A DNA stretch of 64,000 nt, taken from positions 94,001 to 158,000 of the forward strand of contig CANKAM010000003.1 of NCBI GenBank assembly GCA_947479755.1, written 5' to 3'. Below the pieces are notes generated by a model that saw only the letters and a program-made list of their open reading frames with translations, did not search any database and was not told where the DNA came from. The DNA is from Bacteroidota bacterium. GTDB taxonomy: Bacteria > Bacteroidota > Bacteroidia > SXHM01. A program made the position numbers and the translations under genes. Each line of letters begins with the position of its first letter. The stretch's first letter is position 1. Positions 7,874 through 16,216 of this stretch are shown here, one piece after another.

Positions 7874-9486
7874 AACTTTCCTTTTTCAACCTGTTTTCTT
7901 ACTTCATTCACTAATCCCGGATTTTTTAAAACCGCTGACGCGGTTATTAGTCCGGCAAATAAGGCGCCTCCGATACCAACGGTAACAATATCCTGTCCTG
8001 TTAGGAAAAGATTTTTCACAGGAGTGTGTGCTCTTAGGAATTTATGTCTGAAACGGTCAGTAGTATGGTCAATTCCGTAAATCTCACCGCTTGCATACGA
8101 AGTAAAATGTTTAGTAGAAAGGGGAGAAGACAATTCGTAAAAATCAATCTTGCCTTTCAGTTGAGGAACAGTTTTATAAAGTTGTTCCAGCAAACGGTTC
8201 GAGAAATTCTCTTTCAGTTTTTCATATTCATCACCACGTTTTTTCCAACGTGCATCTTCCCAGTCTTTAAACCATTCGTAAGGAGCAAGTGTGATAATTT
8301 CAACCGTTGATTTCCCCGGATAGCGGTTTTCCCAATCAGGGTCTTTGGCAGAAGGGAATGAAATATAAACCACAGGAAATTCTTTGCTCGGGTCAGCAAT
8401 AAAATCCTTTACTGCTTTATCGTGATCGTAATGCGGATAAATCCAATAGTTGGCATTTCCCAGATTAAGATTTTTCCAGCTTTCTTTTATGCCGATGTAA
8501 AGACAAACGTGCGCAACCGATGGCTGCACCAATTTCAATTTTTCACGCATCCCGTGTTTGTCGGCAACCTCATTGTTTACCAGATGTCCGAAAGTGTTTT
8601 CAATCCCTGCGTTGCTGATAATAATAGGAGCAAACAACTCGCTTCCGTCTTCCATTTTCACGCCAACAGCTTTGTTGTCTTTGATAATAATTTCCTGAAC
8701 GCCAGCGTTCACATAAACTTCACCACCCGCGTTTTTTATAATCGGATAAATAGTTTCTGCTATGCGTTGCGCACCGCCAATCGGATAAGCGCCACCATTG
8801 ATATAATGCTTCGCCACCATAGCGTGAATAGCAAAGCTGCTCGATGCAGGCGGCAAGCCGTAATCACCGTATTGTCCTGCAAGTACGCCAATCAACTCTT
8901 TGTTACTGGTAAGGCTTTGAAGAACTTCTAATGTTGTCCTGTCGCTTTGTTTTAAAAATGGTGGCTTGAAAAATAATCCGGCAATGCTCCCCAAAAACGG
9001 GGGCAGAGCCCGCTCGCTGAAAAAATTTGCTGCACTATGTGCGGTTTTGTAAATCAGGTAAACATACTCGTCAATTGCATCTTCCTCGCCCGGAAAATAT
9101 TCCTTCATCTTCCTCAGGAAATTTTCTTTGCCCGTCACGTAATCGTATTGTTTACCGGCAATAACCATTTTGTCATAAACAGCATCCATTTCAGCCCACT
9201 TCAATTCGCCATCGGTAACGTAATTGAAGAGTTGATAAAGAAATGTTTTTTCGCGGTTTACTTCGCCTACATAATGTAAGCCTACATCCCACTCATAATC
9301 TCTGCGTTTGAAAACGTGGGTAAAACCACCTGCCACATAATGCTTCTCCAGCACCAATACTTTTTTCTTCGCTTTTTTTGCAAGAATGGCTGCTGTTCCT
9401 AAACCGCCAAGTCCTGAACCGATTACAATGGCATCGTAGTTTTCGCTTGAATGTTGTTTTTTGTATGAAGGCCAGGTTTTTGACAT
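7837..9486 (-). CDS. FAD-dependent oxidoreductase, carotenoid isomerase/retinol saturase-like
   Basis: A 549-residue flavoprotein of the phytoene desaturase superfamily. The N-terminal FAD-binding motif (VIGSGLGGLGTAAIL, about 21-35) is followed by LEKHYVAGGFTHVFKRR and YEWDVGLHYVG, a pattern closest to CrtISO and all-trans-retinol 13,14-reductase. The C-terminal FAD segment (LFLTGQDIVTVGIGGAL) is present. The substrate may be a carotenoid or another polyene; no carotenoid genes are nearby. The last residues (ASDSEAISS) come from the palindromic repeat at 7798-7873, whose loop holds the stop codon, so the original C-terminus was likely altered. Confidence 0.88.
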   Translation of the reverse strand: MSKTWPSYKKQHSSENYDAIVIGSGLGGLGTAAILAKKAKKKVLVLEKHYVAGGFTHVFKRRDYEWDVGLHYVGEVNREKTFLYQLFNYVTDGELKWAEMDAVYDKMVIAGKQYDYVTGKENFLRKMKEYFPGEEDAIDEYVYLIYKTAHSAANFFSERALPPFLGSIAGLFFKPPFLKQSDRTTLEVLQSLTSNKELIGVLAGQYGDYGLPPASSSFAIHAMVAKHYINGGAYPIGGAQRIAETIYPIIKNAGGEVYVNAGVQEIIIKDNKAVGVKMEDGSELFAPIIISNAGIENTFGHLVNNEVADKHGMREKLKLVQPSVAHVCLYIGIKESWKNLNLGNANYWIYPHYDHDKAVKDFIADPSKEFPVVYISFPSAKDPDWENRYPGKSTVEIITLAPYEWFKDWEDARWKKRGDEYEKLKENFSNRLLEQLYKTVPQLKGKIDFYELSSPLSTKHFTSYASGEIYGIDHTTDRFRHKFLRAHTPVKNLFLTGQDIVTVGIGGALFAGLITASAVLKNPGLVNEVRKQVEKGKFVIASDSEAISS

Positions 9487-9507
9487 AACTGCAAACGTTG
9501 GAGTTTT

Positions 9508-10359
9508 TTAATATCCGTAATCTTTATACCCCTTAGTAAACTCTTCGGGAGCTATCACAGGATTTACCACTAAGTTATGGTACTCATAAGTAGCCATCAA
9601 ACCTTTGGTGTCATAAAGCTCCTGATAAATGGGCAGGTACGTTAGTTTATCAATATAAACAACAATTCTTTTAGCATACGTAATCGGCACTTTTATCACC
9701 TGTCCGGCTTTTACAGATGTAAAATTCTTCAGCCCGTTTATTTCCATCAGATTGTATTCACCCACCTTTTTCTTGCGGGCAATTTTTATTAAATCTTCAC
9801 CGGCAAGCACCGTATAATCAACATATTTGTACTCTTTGTTATCCAGCACAATTTTATAAACATCTCTGCCATCCCATTTTATAATTCCTTCGTTTTTCAT
9901 AAACTCATCGATCTTTGCTTTGTAGCGGTCGTGGGCATCTTTCAATAGTTCGCCCGTATAAACAAAACCAAGTTCGTGAATAGTGTGGTGCTGATCCGTT
10001 CTTAAAATATCTCCGTAGGGGTCAAGGTTAAGATTGATATAAGGAAATGCATTTGGATTTACCAATGCATTGTTATTATTTGTACCGCTGATATATAAAA
10101 CCTCAGCACCGGCATTAGGCTTTGCAATTTTCAGGTAACACTTAAAAGGAGTTGTACTCATTTTCACCTGTTGGTCACCGGGAGCCATTTTCCCGTTTGC
10201 CATCCGCTCATTTTTTACTAATCGGAATTTCAATGTTTTCACATTGGCAATGGAAGCCATCATTTTATCAAATAGTTCGGTGTGTGCAGGCATCGGTTGC
10301 GCCCAAACACTTGAAAAGGCTAAAGAAAATGCAATAAAGAGGAAAATCAGTTTTCTCAT
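9508..10359 (-). CDS. Secreted DUF1571 protein with inserted LysM module
   Basis: A 283-residue exported protein: signal peptide MRKLIFLFIAFSLAF...WAQ, then a DUF1571-like fold (KTLKFRLVKNERM, TPFKCYLKIAKP, later RIVVYIDKLTYLPIYQELYD). Between about residues 178 and 225 there is a LysM-like segment (YTVLAGEDLIKIARKKKVG, then LMEINGLKNF, VKAGQVIKVP), which in other proteins binds peptidoglycan N-acetylglucosamine. This suggests a periplasmic, wall-associated location. It lies between the oxidoreductase and the EEP phosphodiesterase genes on the same strand, with 21-bp gaps, so an operon is likely. Confidence 0.82.
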   Translation of the reverse strand: MRKLIFLFIAFSLAFSSVWAQPMPAHTELFDKMMASIANVKTLKFRLVKNERMANGKMAPGDQQVKMSTTPFKCYLKIAKPNAGAEVLYISGTNNNNALVNPNAFPYINLNLDPYGDILRTDQHHTIHELGFVYTGELLKDAHDRYKAKIDEFMKNEGIIKWDGRDVYKIVLDNKEYKYVDYTVLAGEDLIKIARKKKVGEYNLMEINGLKNFTSVKAGQVIKVPITYAKRIVVYIDKLTYLPIYQELYDTKGLMATYEYHNLVVNPVIAPEEFTKGYKDYGY

Positions 10360-10380
10360 TTCGGTATTTAAATTTAATAA

Positions 10381-11292
10381 TTAGTAGCGGATTACAGCAG
10401 CCACGGCATAGTGGTCGCTCAGGTCTTTTCTGGTTCTGGTTTTATCCCAGGCCTGTTGAATAACTTCAATCGTGCGGTCAATCCATGCCGAGCATTTCCC
10501 GTTTTCTTTTATAAGAATATAATCCAGCAATTGTGGTGTGCGGTTAGCATCTGCCTCAAACAAATCGTTCTCTCTTCCGCCCCAGGTTCCAAGGTCTTTC
10601 AGCCACGATTTTGTTTTGCGAGGAGCACAATCTTCAGCATTTAATAGTGTAAGCATATCACAGTATCCGGCTTCCTCGGGCATTGTATTCAAATCGCCAA
10701 CAATAAACTGTGGCACATTTTCTTTTTCATAAGGCTTCAGCAATTTTTCAGCAATATCCTGAAATTGTTCTTTGCGCACTTCCGGATAATTCTCCGCCTG
10801 TAAATGGGTTCCTATCACCTGAAAGATTTTTCCGTTTTTTGTCAGCTCAACAAGTATCGCGCCTTTTTTAGATATGCAGTCCGCAATTTTGCAGGTGTTA
10901 AATTCAATAGTGGCAACGGAAGTAAACTCCAGCTTGCTCAAAATCCAGACACCGCTGTTCAATTTAAGAAAACCACCATCGCCCGGCCCTGTCGAAAAAG
11001 GAAACTTCTCTTTCAAACCCTCCCACAAAATTTCTCTTGCCTTTTTTTCAAATGCTTCCTGAAAAACAATTACATCATACGCCTCATTTTTCAATTGTTC
11101 TGCAATCGCTTCAGCCCTTTCCAGTTGTCCTATTTTAGGGAAAAATACGTTGGGTAACATATAAATATTCCAGGAAAGAATGCGAAGCTCGTCAGCTCCC
11201 GTTGTAACAACGGAATGGCTTTGTGCCTGTGCGAAAACAGAGCACAATACAAAGCAGCAGATGCTTATGTATTTTAGAAACAGATTTTTCAT
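10381..11292 (-). CDS. Secreted endonuclease/exonuclease/phosphatase (sphingomyelinase-like)
   Basis: A 303-residue exported EEP-fold hydrolase. Signal peptide MKNLFLKYISICCFVLCSVFAQAQ, then LRILSWNIYMLPN (first metal-site asparagine), VIVFQEAF (metal-binding glutamate), VIGTHLQAENY, FIVGDLNTMPEE and the C-terminal SDHYAVAAVI with the catalytic histidine. The layout resembles bacterial neutral sphingomyelinase/phosphodiesterases, though the substrate cannot be fixed. The ORF extends 69 bp further upstream, but only the ATG at 11292 gives a proper signal peptide. Confidence 0.87.
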   Translation of the reverse strand: MKNLFLKYISICCFVLCSVFAQAQSHSVVTTGADELRILSWNIYMLPNVFFPKIGQLERAEAIAEQLKNEAYDVIVFQEAFEKKAREILWEGLKEKFPFSTGPGDGGFLKLNSGVWILSKLEFTSVATIEFNTCKIADCISKKGAILVELTKNGKIFQVIGTHLQAENYPEVRKEQFQDIAEKLLKPYEKENVPQFIVGDLNTMPEEAGYCDMLTLLNAEDCAPRKTKSWLKDLGTWGGRENDLFEADANRTPQLLDYILIKENGKCSAWIDRTIEVIQQAWDKTRTRKDLSDHYAVAAVIRY

Positions 11293-11339
11293 GGAGAAAT
11301 TACTACCTTGCAAAAGTACGAAGAAAAGGCCATATAAAA

Positions 11340-11374
11340 AATCCCCCTTGCAACTAACCAATGCAAGGGGGATT
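11340..11374 (-). terminator. Rho-independent terminator after the 328-residue hypothetical gene
   Basis: On the minus strand AATCCCCCTTGCA pairs perfectly over 13 bp with TGCAAGGGGGATT around a 9-base loop and is followed by TTTTTAT. It separates the hypothetical gene from the EEP gene. Confidence 0.9.
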
Positions 11375-11376
11375 AA

Positions 11377-11405
11377 CGCAATGCCAACAAGAAAGGCACT
11401 GCGTT
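11377..11405 (-). terminator. Second hairpin in front of the terminator
   Basis: On the minus strand ACGCAGTGCC and GGCATTGCGT form a 10-bp stem with one G-U-type mismatch around TTTCTTGTT, starting 8 bp after the stop codon. It has no U-run; together with the next hairpin it makes a tandem 3' end structure. Confidence 0.55.
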
Positions 11406-11412
11406 TTTTGCC

Positions 11413-12399
11413 TTAAATCACCTTCACCTCATAGCTGATAACCACACCGTTCGGGTTATAGCAGTTTACAAAAGGTTTTTCGCCTCCCAATTGAGCCCAT
11501 GTAAATGTATCCGCATTGGCGTTGGTAACATAAACACCCGAACCGCTGAAACCTTCCAGCTCGCTGTTTGCCGAAAACAACCAGAAGCCCGGACCATCTG
11601 TACAGTCTGCTTTAAAAGCGCTGTCAGTTTCTAAATCCTCTTCTTTAAACAAATTCAACGTGTTTCCGCTGTTAAGAGTTCCTGTTTTTAATAGTCCGCT
11701 TTCGCCCGGTGTACCAACCAACTCAAGCAAATTCACCAATACAAATTGTTTTTTAACCGCAGCATTATTTTTAAAATACGCTACACCATCATCCATCATC
11801 AGGCGCATCTTTTCATAAATCAGATCATTCGCATCGCTTTTGGTTTGTGTGCCTGTTTGCGCGCCTTCTTCTGCCTGCAAAAAAGCTAAGTGTGCAGTAT
11901 CAAAATCATTCTTGATACCCAGAAACTCAGCAGCAAAACCTGCAGGCATATTATCCGGTGTTCCGGTTTCTAAGTTTATGGCAAGCACAGCACTGTTATC
12001 CAATATAAACTGATAAGCATTGCTCATCATCAGCGCAATCATATCCCAGTCACTCTCTCCCCCAAGGTCATACTGGTCTTTCCCGGCAGCTTCCGTTTTA
12101 GGCTTGCGCTCGGCTTTCACGTAAGCCGATACAATATACCGCTCCAGATAATTCCAGTATTCGCGGCATATTCCCGCTTTCACCTTCAGCTGTATGCGCA
12201 GCGTTTCGTGCGCATCATCCCGCGCCTGTTCGTCAGGCAGGTTTTCGGCAGCATCTATTTCTGCCATGCGTGCAGCTATATAAGCAGCGTTGTAAAATCC
12301 TTTGCGTGCTGCAAACACAGCAACATTGTTTAGGCAGTTCTGCCATGCTAAGCGGCACACTGTATAAAGCACCGCCATTGAAAAATTATAGTTACTCAT
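11413..12399 (-). CDS. Conserved hypothetical protein, 328 residues
   Basis: A soluble 328-residue protein without signal peptide or membrane segments. The N-terminal two thirds look helical (VCRLAWQNCLNNVAVF, ARKGFYNAAYIAARMAE), while the C-terminal third is rich in Gly/Asn/Thr/Phe and looks like beta-structure (GFSGSGVYVTNANADTF). I do not recognise the family. It is flanked by a strong terminator and by the repeat-rich region, so it stands alone. Codon use looks normal for the window. Confidence 0.75.
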   Translation of the reverse strand: MSNYNFSMAVLYTVCRLAWQNCLNNVAVFAARKGFYNAAYIAARMAEIDAAENLPDEQARDDAHETLRIQLKVKAGICREYWNYLERYIVSAYVKAERKPKTEAAGKDQYDLGGESDWDMIALMMSNAYQFILDNSAVLAINLETGTPDNMPAGFAAEFLGIKNDFDTAHLAFLQAEEGAQTGTQTKSDANDLIYEKMRLMMDDGVAYFKNNAAVKKQFVLVNLLELVGTPGESGLLKTGTLNSGNTLNLFKEEDLETDSAFKADCTDGPGFWLFSANSELEGFSGSGVYVTNANADTFTWAQLGGEKPFVNCYNPNGVVISYEVKVI

Positions 12400-12530
12400 G
12401 ATTTCTACTTTTTGTGTCAGTCAGCCCCTGACTATGCAGGGCTTTTTGCCTCCCAACGGTTAAACAATTAAATTGAATAGTTAATGTGCGTAGAAATCAT
12501 TTCATATTTTTCTTTTTTGTGCGGTTGCAG

Positions 12531-12575
12531 CTCCCCTCCTTTTTTCAAGGAGGGGTGGTCGCAGACCGGGGTGGT
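12531..12575. repeat. Palindromic repeat CCCCTCCTT-GGAGGGG type
   Basis: CTCCCCTCCTT and AAGGAGGGG form a hairpin followed by TGGTCGCAGACCGGGGTGG. It belongs to the same general class of dispersed GC-rich hairpins as 6202-6236. It is the first of two repeats in the 372-bp gap between 12400 and 12771; the rest of that gap shows no gene. An 87-residue plus-strand frame across it is a translation of repeats. Confidence 0.65.
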
Positions 12576-12597
12576 ATTTGAAGTAGTTTTATTTTCC

Positions 12598-12628
12598 GTC
12601 ATGTTGAACTCGTTTCAGCATCTCAAAC
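12598..12628. repeat. Dispersed repeat CGTCATGTTGAACTCGTTTCAGCATCTC
   Basis: Half of the TGCTGAAACAAGTTCAGCATGACG-type element also seen at 40252-40279. TGAACTCGTTTCAGCAT is a partial palindrome. Single copies of this kind occur in the intergenic spaces of Bacteroidota genomes. Confidence 0.6.
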
Positions 12629-12771
12629 TTTCAGCATTCTCTTTCCTGTTTCCTGCCTCTTTCCTCTTGCATCTTTTTGCTGATGTAAAGTTCCCCCAAA
12701 AACCACCACCCTCCATCACATCTTTTCCATTACAACTTTTCAATTAGTAGAAAACCACTAATCAAAAACCT

Positions 12772-13029
12772 TCACAAAATCCTCCTCCTTTTAAACCTCC
12801 CCTTAGTATCAAAGCCATTTTCCACAGCTACCGCTGCCAGCCTAGCAGCATTATTAACTTGCAAAATCTTAAACAAAATTCCCATCTCCGTATTAAGCGT
12901 ACTCTCAGCAATACCAAGCTTTTCAGCTATTTCCTTGCGTTCAAAACCCAAAATCACTAATGCTATTATCTTAGCGTTATGCAGCGTTATGCTTGTTTTT
13001 CCGAATTTCAGATACTCAATTGTTTTCAT
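12772..13029 (-). CDS. LuxR-type HTH-only transcriptional regulator
   Basis: An 85-residue protein consisting almost entirely of a LuxR/FixJ-type four-helix HTH: IIALVILGFERKEIAEKLGI, AESTLNTEMGILFKIL, then QVNNAARLAAVAVENGF. No receiver, PAS or other sensory domain is attached. The C-terminus is strongly basic (KGRFKRRRIL). Such stand-alone HTH proteins usually act as DNA-binding partners or are remnants of larger regulators. It borders the truncated vsr gene and the accessory cassette, transcribed away from them. Confidence 0.82.
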   Translation of the reverse strand: MKTIEYLKFGKTSITLHNAKIIALVILGFERKEIAEKLGIAESTLNTEMGILFKILQVNNAARLAAVAVENGFDTKGRFKRRRIL

Positions 13030-13146
13030 GATGTTTTAAATTTAAAAAGGTTCGTTATTCTGTTTTCTGCACAAAACGGTAAAACCCGTTCTTAATCCGA
13101 TAACGAAAAACAACACAGATTTATTGTGTTAACAAATGTTAAAAAA

Positions 13147-13232
13147 TCATTGTCGTTGGGGCGGGGCTCGCCCCCGCCCATTCCGCCCCCGCCCATCCTG
13201 TCCCTCACCTGTCTCGCCTTTGGCGAGAGCCC
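13147..13232. repeat. GC-rich repeat block upstream of the vsr remnant
   Basis: GGGGCGGGGCTCGCCCCCGCCC forms an imperfect palindrome and is followed by a second CCGCCCCCGCCC copy and by TCGCC-TTT-GGCGA. GC content is far above its surroundings. The upstream part of an 87-residue frame reads through this block and is not considered coding. Confidence 0.55.
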
Positions 13233-13257
13233 TTTCCATTACAAAACATCATACATG

Positions 13258-13265
13258 GTATCTTT
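13258..13265 (+). promoter_or_regulatory. -7 promoter element of the vsr remnant
   Basis: TATCTTTG matches TAnnTTTG and ends 5 bp before the ATG of the truncated vsr gene, implying a nearly leaderless transcript that could also read into the cassette. Confidence 0.55.
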
Positions 13266-13270
13266 GCCCT

Positions 13271-13351
13271 ATGGACATCCACTCCACCCAAACCCGCAGC
13301 TATAATATGGCCCGCATCAAAGGCAAAGACACTAAGCCCGAAATGCTCGTA
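13271..13351 (+). pseudogene. Truncated very-short-patch repair endonuclease (vsr), 5' fragment
   Basis: The first 27 codons (MDIHSTQTRSYNMARIKGKD, then TKPEMLV) match the conserved N-terminus of Vsr-type endonucleases, which nick at T:G mismatches arising from 5-methylcytosine deamination. After the valine codon the frame runs into unrelated AT-rich sequence and stops 15 codons later; the nuclease core is missing. No 3' part was found after the neighbouring two-gene cassette. The gene was evidently cut by deletion or insertion. Its promoter is still intact. Confidence 0.8.
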
Positions 13352-13398
13352 ATAAATAATTTGTTATTGTTTTTAAATAATATCTCATCTTTGGCTTA

Positions 13399-15372
13399 AT
13401 GAGCAGGTATTATTATTCAGATACGATTTCCAACTTCTTATTAGCTACAACAGAGCAAATCTTAGGCTCGTTGTCAGGTAATAGTGAATTTGCAGATGAG
13501 CAAACACAAAAAGAAGCTTGGAAGCTACAAATCAAAATCCTAAAGCAGGTATTAAAGAACTACGAGGGAGAAATCTTCTTTGAATATTCTATTCCAAGAA
13601 TGGGTAAAAGAATTGACGTATTGTTAGTTATTGAACACGTCATTTTTATATTAGAATTTAAAGTTGGAGAGAAAGAATTTACCGGAAGTGCTATTGAACA
13701 AGTATGGGATTATGCGCTCGATCTTAAAAATTTCCACGAGACAAGTCATGAGCATTTAATTGCGCCAATTCTTGTTGCAACAGCAGCAAAAAATATTTTA
13801 CCGTTTGTTTCACTAACACCTCATAGCGATCAAGTATTCTTTCCAATTAAATCAAGTGAAGAAACATTGTCGCAAACAATAAAAAGTGTTCTTGAATATT
13901 CAGAAGGGAAGAAGATAAATACAGACGAGTGGAAAAAGGGGCGTTATTCACCAACGCCAACTATTATTGAAGCTGCAATGGCTTTGTATAATAAGCATTC
14001 AGTCACAGAGATTTCCAGAAGTGATGCGTCAGCAAGAAATTTAAGTCATACAAGTAACGCAGTTTCAGAAGTTATAAAACAAGCTAAAGAAAAAAATCAG
14101 AAAGCAATTTGTTTTGTCACAGGTGTTCCAGGTGCAGGTAAAACTTTAGTGGGTTTAGATGTAGCTACTAAACATTTAGAAAAGGAGGAGGGATTAACAA
14201 GTGTATTTCTTTCAGGTAACGGACCTTTGGTTGCTATTCTTCGTGAAGCATTAACTCGCGATAAAGTAAAACGTGAAAAGGCAAAAAAGAAAAAAGTTAG
14301 AAAGGGCGAAGTAATGAGCCAAGTAAAGTTATTTATTCAGAATGTTCATCATTATCGAGACGCCTATTTAGCTGACCAAACAGCACCATTTGATCATGTT
14401 GCAATCTTTGATGAAGCTCAACGAGCATGGAATTTAACGCAGACAGTTAATTTTATGCAGCGCAAAAAAAATATGCCTAATTTTTCTCAGTCAGAACCTG
14501 AGTTTCTTATTTCGTGTTTAGACAGACATAAAGATTGGGCAGTTGTTGTTTGTTTGGTGGGAGGGGGACAAGAAATTAATACAGGTGAAGCTGGCATAAG
14601 CGAATGGATTGATTCTTTGAATCGTTCATTTCCTGATTGGCATGTTTATGTTTCATCAAAACTTACCGATAGCGAATATGCAGCAGGTGATGCGTTTGTT
14701 GCCTTAGATAAAAGAAGTAATGTTTATAAAAAAGATGATTTACATCTTTCTGTTTCCTTGCGTTCATTCAGAGCAGAGCATCTTTCTTCTTTAGTTAAAA
14801 ATTTGTTAGACCTTAATATTGAGGAGGCAAAGAAAAATTATGAGAAAGTAAAAAGGAAATATCCTATTGTAATAACACGTGACATTTCTAAAGCAAAGGA
14901 ATGGTTGATAGAAAAGGCAAGAGGAAGTGAGCGTTATGGAATAGTAGTTTCTTCACAAGCGCAACGGCTAAAGCCTTATGCAATTGACGTAAAATCTCCA
15001 ATGGATCCTATTCATTGGTTTTTGGATGGAAAGGAGGATGTTCGTTCTTCTTTTTATTTAGAAGATGTTGCAACTGAATTTCACGTTCAAGGTTTAGAAT
15101 TAGATTGGAGTTGTATTGCTTGGGATGCTGATTTTCGCTACTCACCTAAAGGATGGGGATTTTATTCGTTTGTAGGTGATCGATGGAACTTTATTCGCAA
15201 AGAAGAACGTAAGCAATATTTGAAAAATGCCTATCGGGTTCTATTAACTAGAGCAAGACAAGGGATGGTAATTGTTGTACCTCCCGGTGACCTTACTGAT
15301 GCAACTCGTCCGCCCGAGTTCTATGATGCAACCTTTGAATATTTAAAAGAGATTGGTTTCACGGTTTTGTAA
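13399..15372 (+). CDS. RecB-like nuclease fused to Schlafen-group-3/DUF2075 helicase
   Basis: A 657-residue protein. The N-terminal region has a PD-(D/E)XK pattern of the RecB/Cas4 kind: E62, D73 (RIDVLL), E86-F-K88 (ILEFK) and Q101xxxY105. The C-terminal two thirds is the DUF2075 (PF09848) SF1-like helicase domain with Walker A GVPGAGKT (242-249), Walker B IFDEAQ (336-341) and a late LLTRARQGM motif. It probably cuts and unwinds or translocates on nucleic acid. It starts 47 bp after the broken vsr fragment, is AT-richer than its neighbours, and is convergent and abutting with an unknown gene. A role in DNA restriction or phage defence is an inference from domain content and location only. 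Confidence 0.88.
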   Translation: MSRYYYSDTISNFLLATTEQILGSLSGNSEFADEQTQKEAWKLQIKILKQVLKNYEGEIFFEYSIPRMGKRIDVLLVIEHVIFILEFKVGEKEFTGSAIEQVWDYALDLKNFHETSHEHLIAPILVATAAKNILPFVSLTPHSDQVFFPIKSSEETLSQTIKSVLEYSEGKKINTDEWKKGRYSPTPTIIEAAMALYNKHSVTEISRSDASARNLSHTSNAVSEVIKQAKEKNQKAICFVTGVPGAGKTLVGLDVATKHLEKEEGLTSVFLSGNGPLVAILREALTRDKVKREKAKKKKVRKGEVMSQVKLFIQNVHHYRDAYLADQTAPFDHVAIFDEAQRAWNLTQTVNFMQRKKNMPNFSQSEPEFLISCLDRHKDWAVVVCLVGGGQEINTGEAGISEWIDSLNRSFPDWHVYVSSKLTDSEYAAGDAFVALDKRSNVYKKDDLHLSVSLRSFRAEHLSSLVKNLLDLNIEEAKKNYEKVKRKYPIVITRDISKAKEWLIEKARGSERYGIVVSSQAQRLKPYAIDVKSPMDPIHWFLDGKEDVRSSFYLEDVATEFHVQGLELDWSCIAWDADFRYSPKGWGFYSFVGDRWNFIRKEERKQYLKNAYRVLLTRARQGMVIVVPPGDLTDATRPPEFYDATFEYLKEIGFTVL

Positions 15373-15945
15373 TTATTTGCAAATAATCTTTAAGCACAAT
15401 TTCACTTGGTGCTTTGTAATAGATGATGACTTCAAATCTATTTCAAGTTTTATCTTCTTTAGCAATAGGAGTTGAAGTTTATTTCTTTCCAAGGCTGAAT
15501 AAAATTCGTATTCTCCAGTGTCATTTATAAAGCAATAAACTTTATTCATAAAAGTTTCTCCATTACATAGTTCATTCAAAGCTATTTCTGAATAGAGTAA
15601 TAAATGAATAAAATTGTAGAGTTTATACTTGAAACAACTCTTCTCCTGTTGAGTGTCAATAATTTTAATTTTTTCTTTTGAATTAATGTATTGATTAAAG
15701 GTTTCAATCTTATTCACAAGAACTTCTAAGGCAACATCAGCAAGTATGTTAGGGAATACACTATCAATAAGGAGTAGATTCATTTGCTGTATTTTGCTTT
15801 CAAATTTTTGAAACAGCAATTGAAACTTACTGTGGAACTTTGATAATTCCTTTACTGAATAGCAATCATTAATGCGATAAATGATTGTATAGCTTGCTAA
15901 TGGCATTTCATTTAGGTTTATGAACTCTGGTTTCTGAAAAGGCAT
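15373..15945 (-). CDS. Hypothetical protein of the nuclease-helicase cassette
   Basis: A 190-residue, AT-rich, Lys/Ile/Leu-rich protein with predicted mainly helical structure (LLFQKFESKIQQMNLLLID, FIHLLLYSEIALNEL). No signal peptide, no known catalytic motif; I do not recognise a family. Its stop codon abuts the stop of the nuclease-helicase gene on the opposite strand without a spacer. Base composition matches that gene, which suggests the two arrived together. Confidence 0.65.
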   Translation of the reverse strand: MPFQKPEFINLNEMPLASYTIIYRINDCYSVKELSKFHSKFQLLFQKFESKIQQMNLLLIDSVFPNILADVALEVLVNKIETFNQYINSKEKIKIIDTQQEKSCFKYKLYNFIHLLLYSEIALNELCNGETFMNKVYCFINDTGEYEFYSALERNKLQLLLLKKIKLEIDLKSSSITKHQVKLCLKIICK

Positions 15946-16200
15946 AAATAATTTTGGCTAAAAGTAAAGTGGTCCTTTTAATTACAATTTGCTTTTAAGA
16001 CACGTTACCCACTCGCGCGAGGCTCTTTGCCTCGTGCCCTCTATTCCTTTGCCTCACTTGTCAAGCCTCAGGCCTCCGGCAAATTAATTCCCCCCTGGCA
16101 AAATAATTTCATACTTATTTCCCCTGGAAGAGATTTGCAATCTCCTCCTTTGAGCTAAGGATTTTTAATCCTTTTTAGCCATCAACCCATCCACGCGTGC
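15946..16200. repeat. Composite intergenic repeats after the cassette
   Basis: No convincing gene. The segment contains several short hairpin-forming units: GCGCGAGGC-TCTTT-GCCTCGTGC near 16015-16043, GAGATTTGCAATCTC (16130-16144), and AAGGATTTTTAATCCTTTTT (16157-16176). These resemble dispersed intergenic repeats. The whole 15946-17084 interval (1139 bp) is made up of such elements and the arrays listed next. Confidence 0.5.
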
Positions 16201-16216
16201 ATCGCCTGTGGGCGGC

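Noticed and set aside
8422-8931. 169-residue antisense frame in the flavoenzyme gene
   Set aside because: Shadow of a well conserved oxidoreductase.
11293-11361. Longer start for the EEP phosphodiesterase
   Set aside because: Would hide the signal peptide and overlap the terminator of the upstream gene.
12484-12747. 87-residue plus-strand frame
   Set aside because: Translates the palindromic repeats at 12531 and 12598; no family-like sequence.
13136-13270. Upstream extension of the vsr fragment frame
   Set aside because: Runs through the GC-rich repeat block; the Vsr-like sequence and its promoter begin at 13258-13271.
15955-16200. Possible 3' part of vsr after the cassette
   Set aside because: Six-frame reading shows no Vsr core motifs; only repeats.
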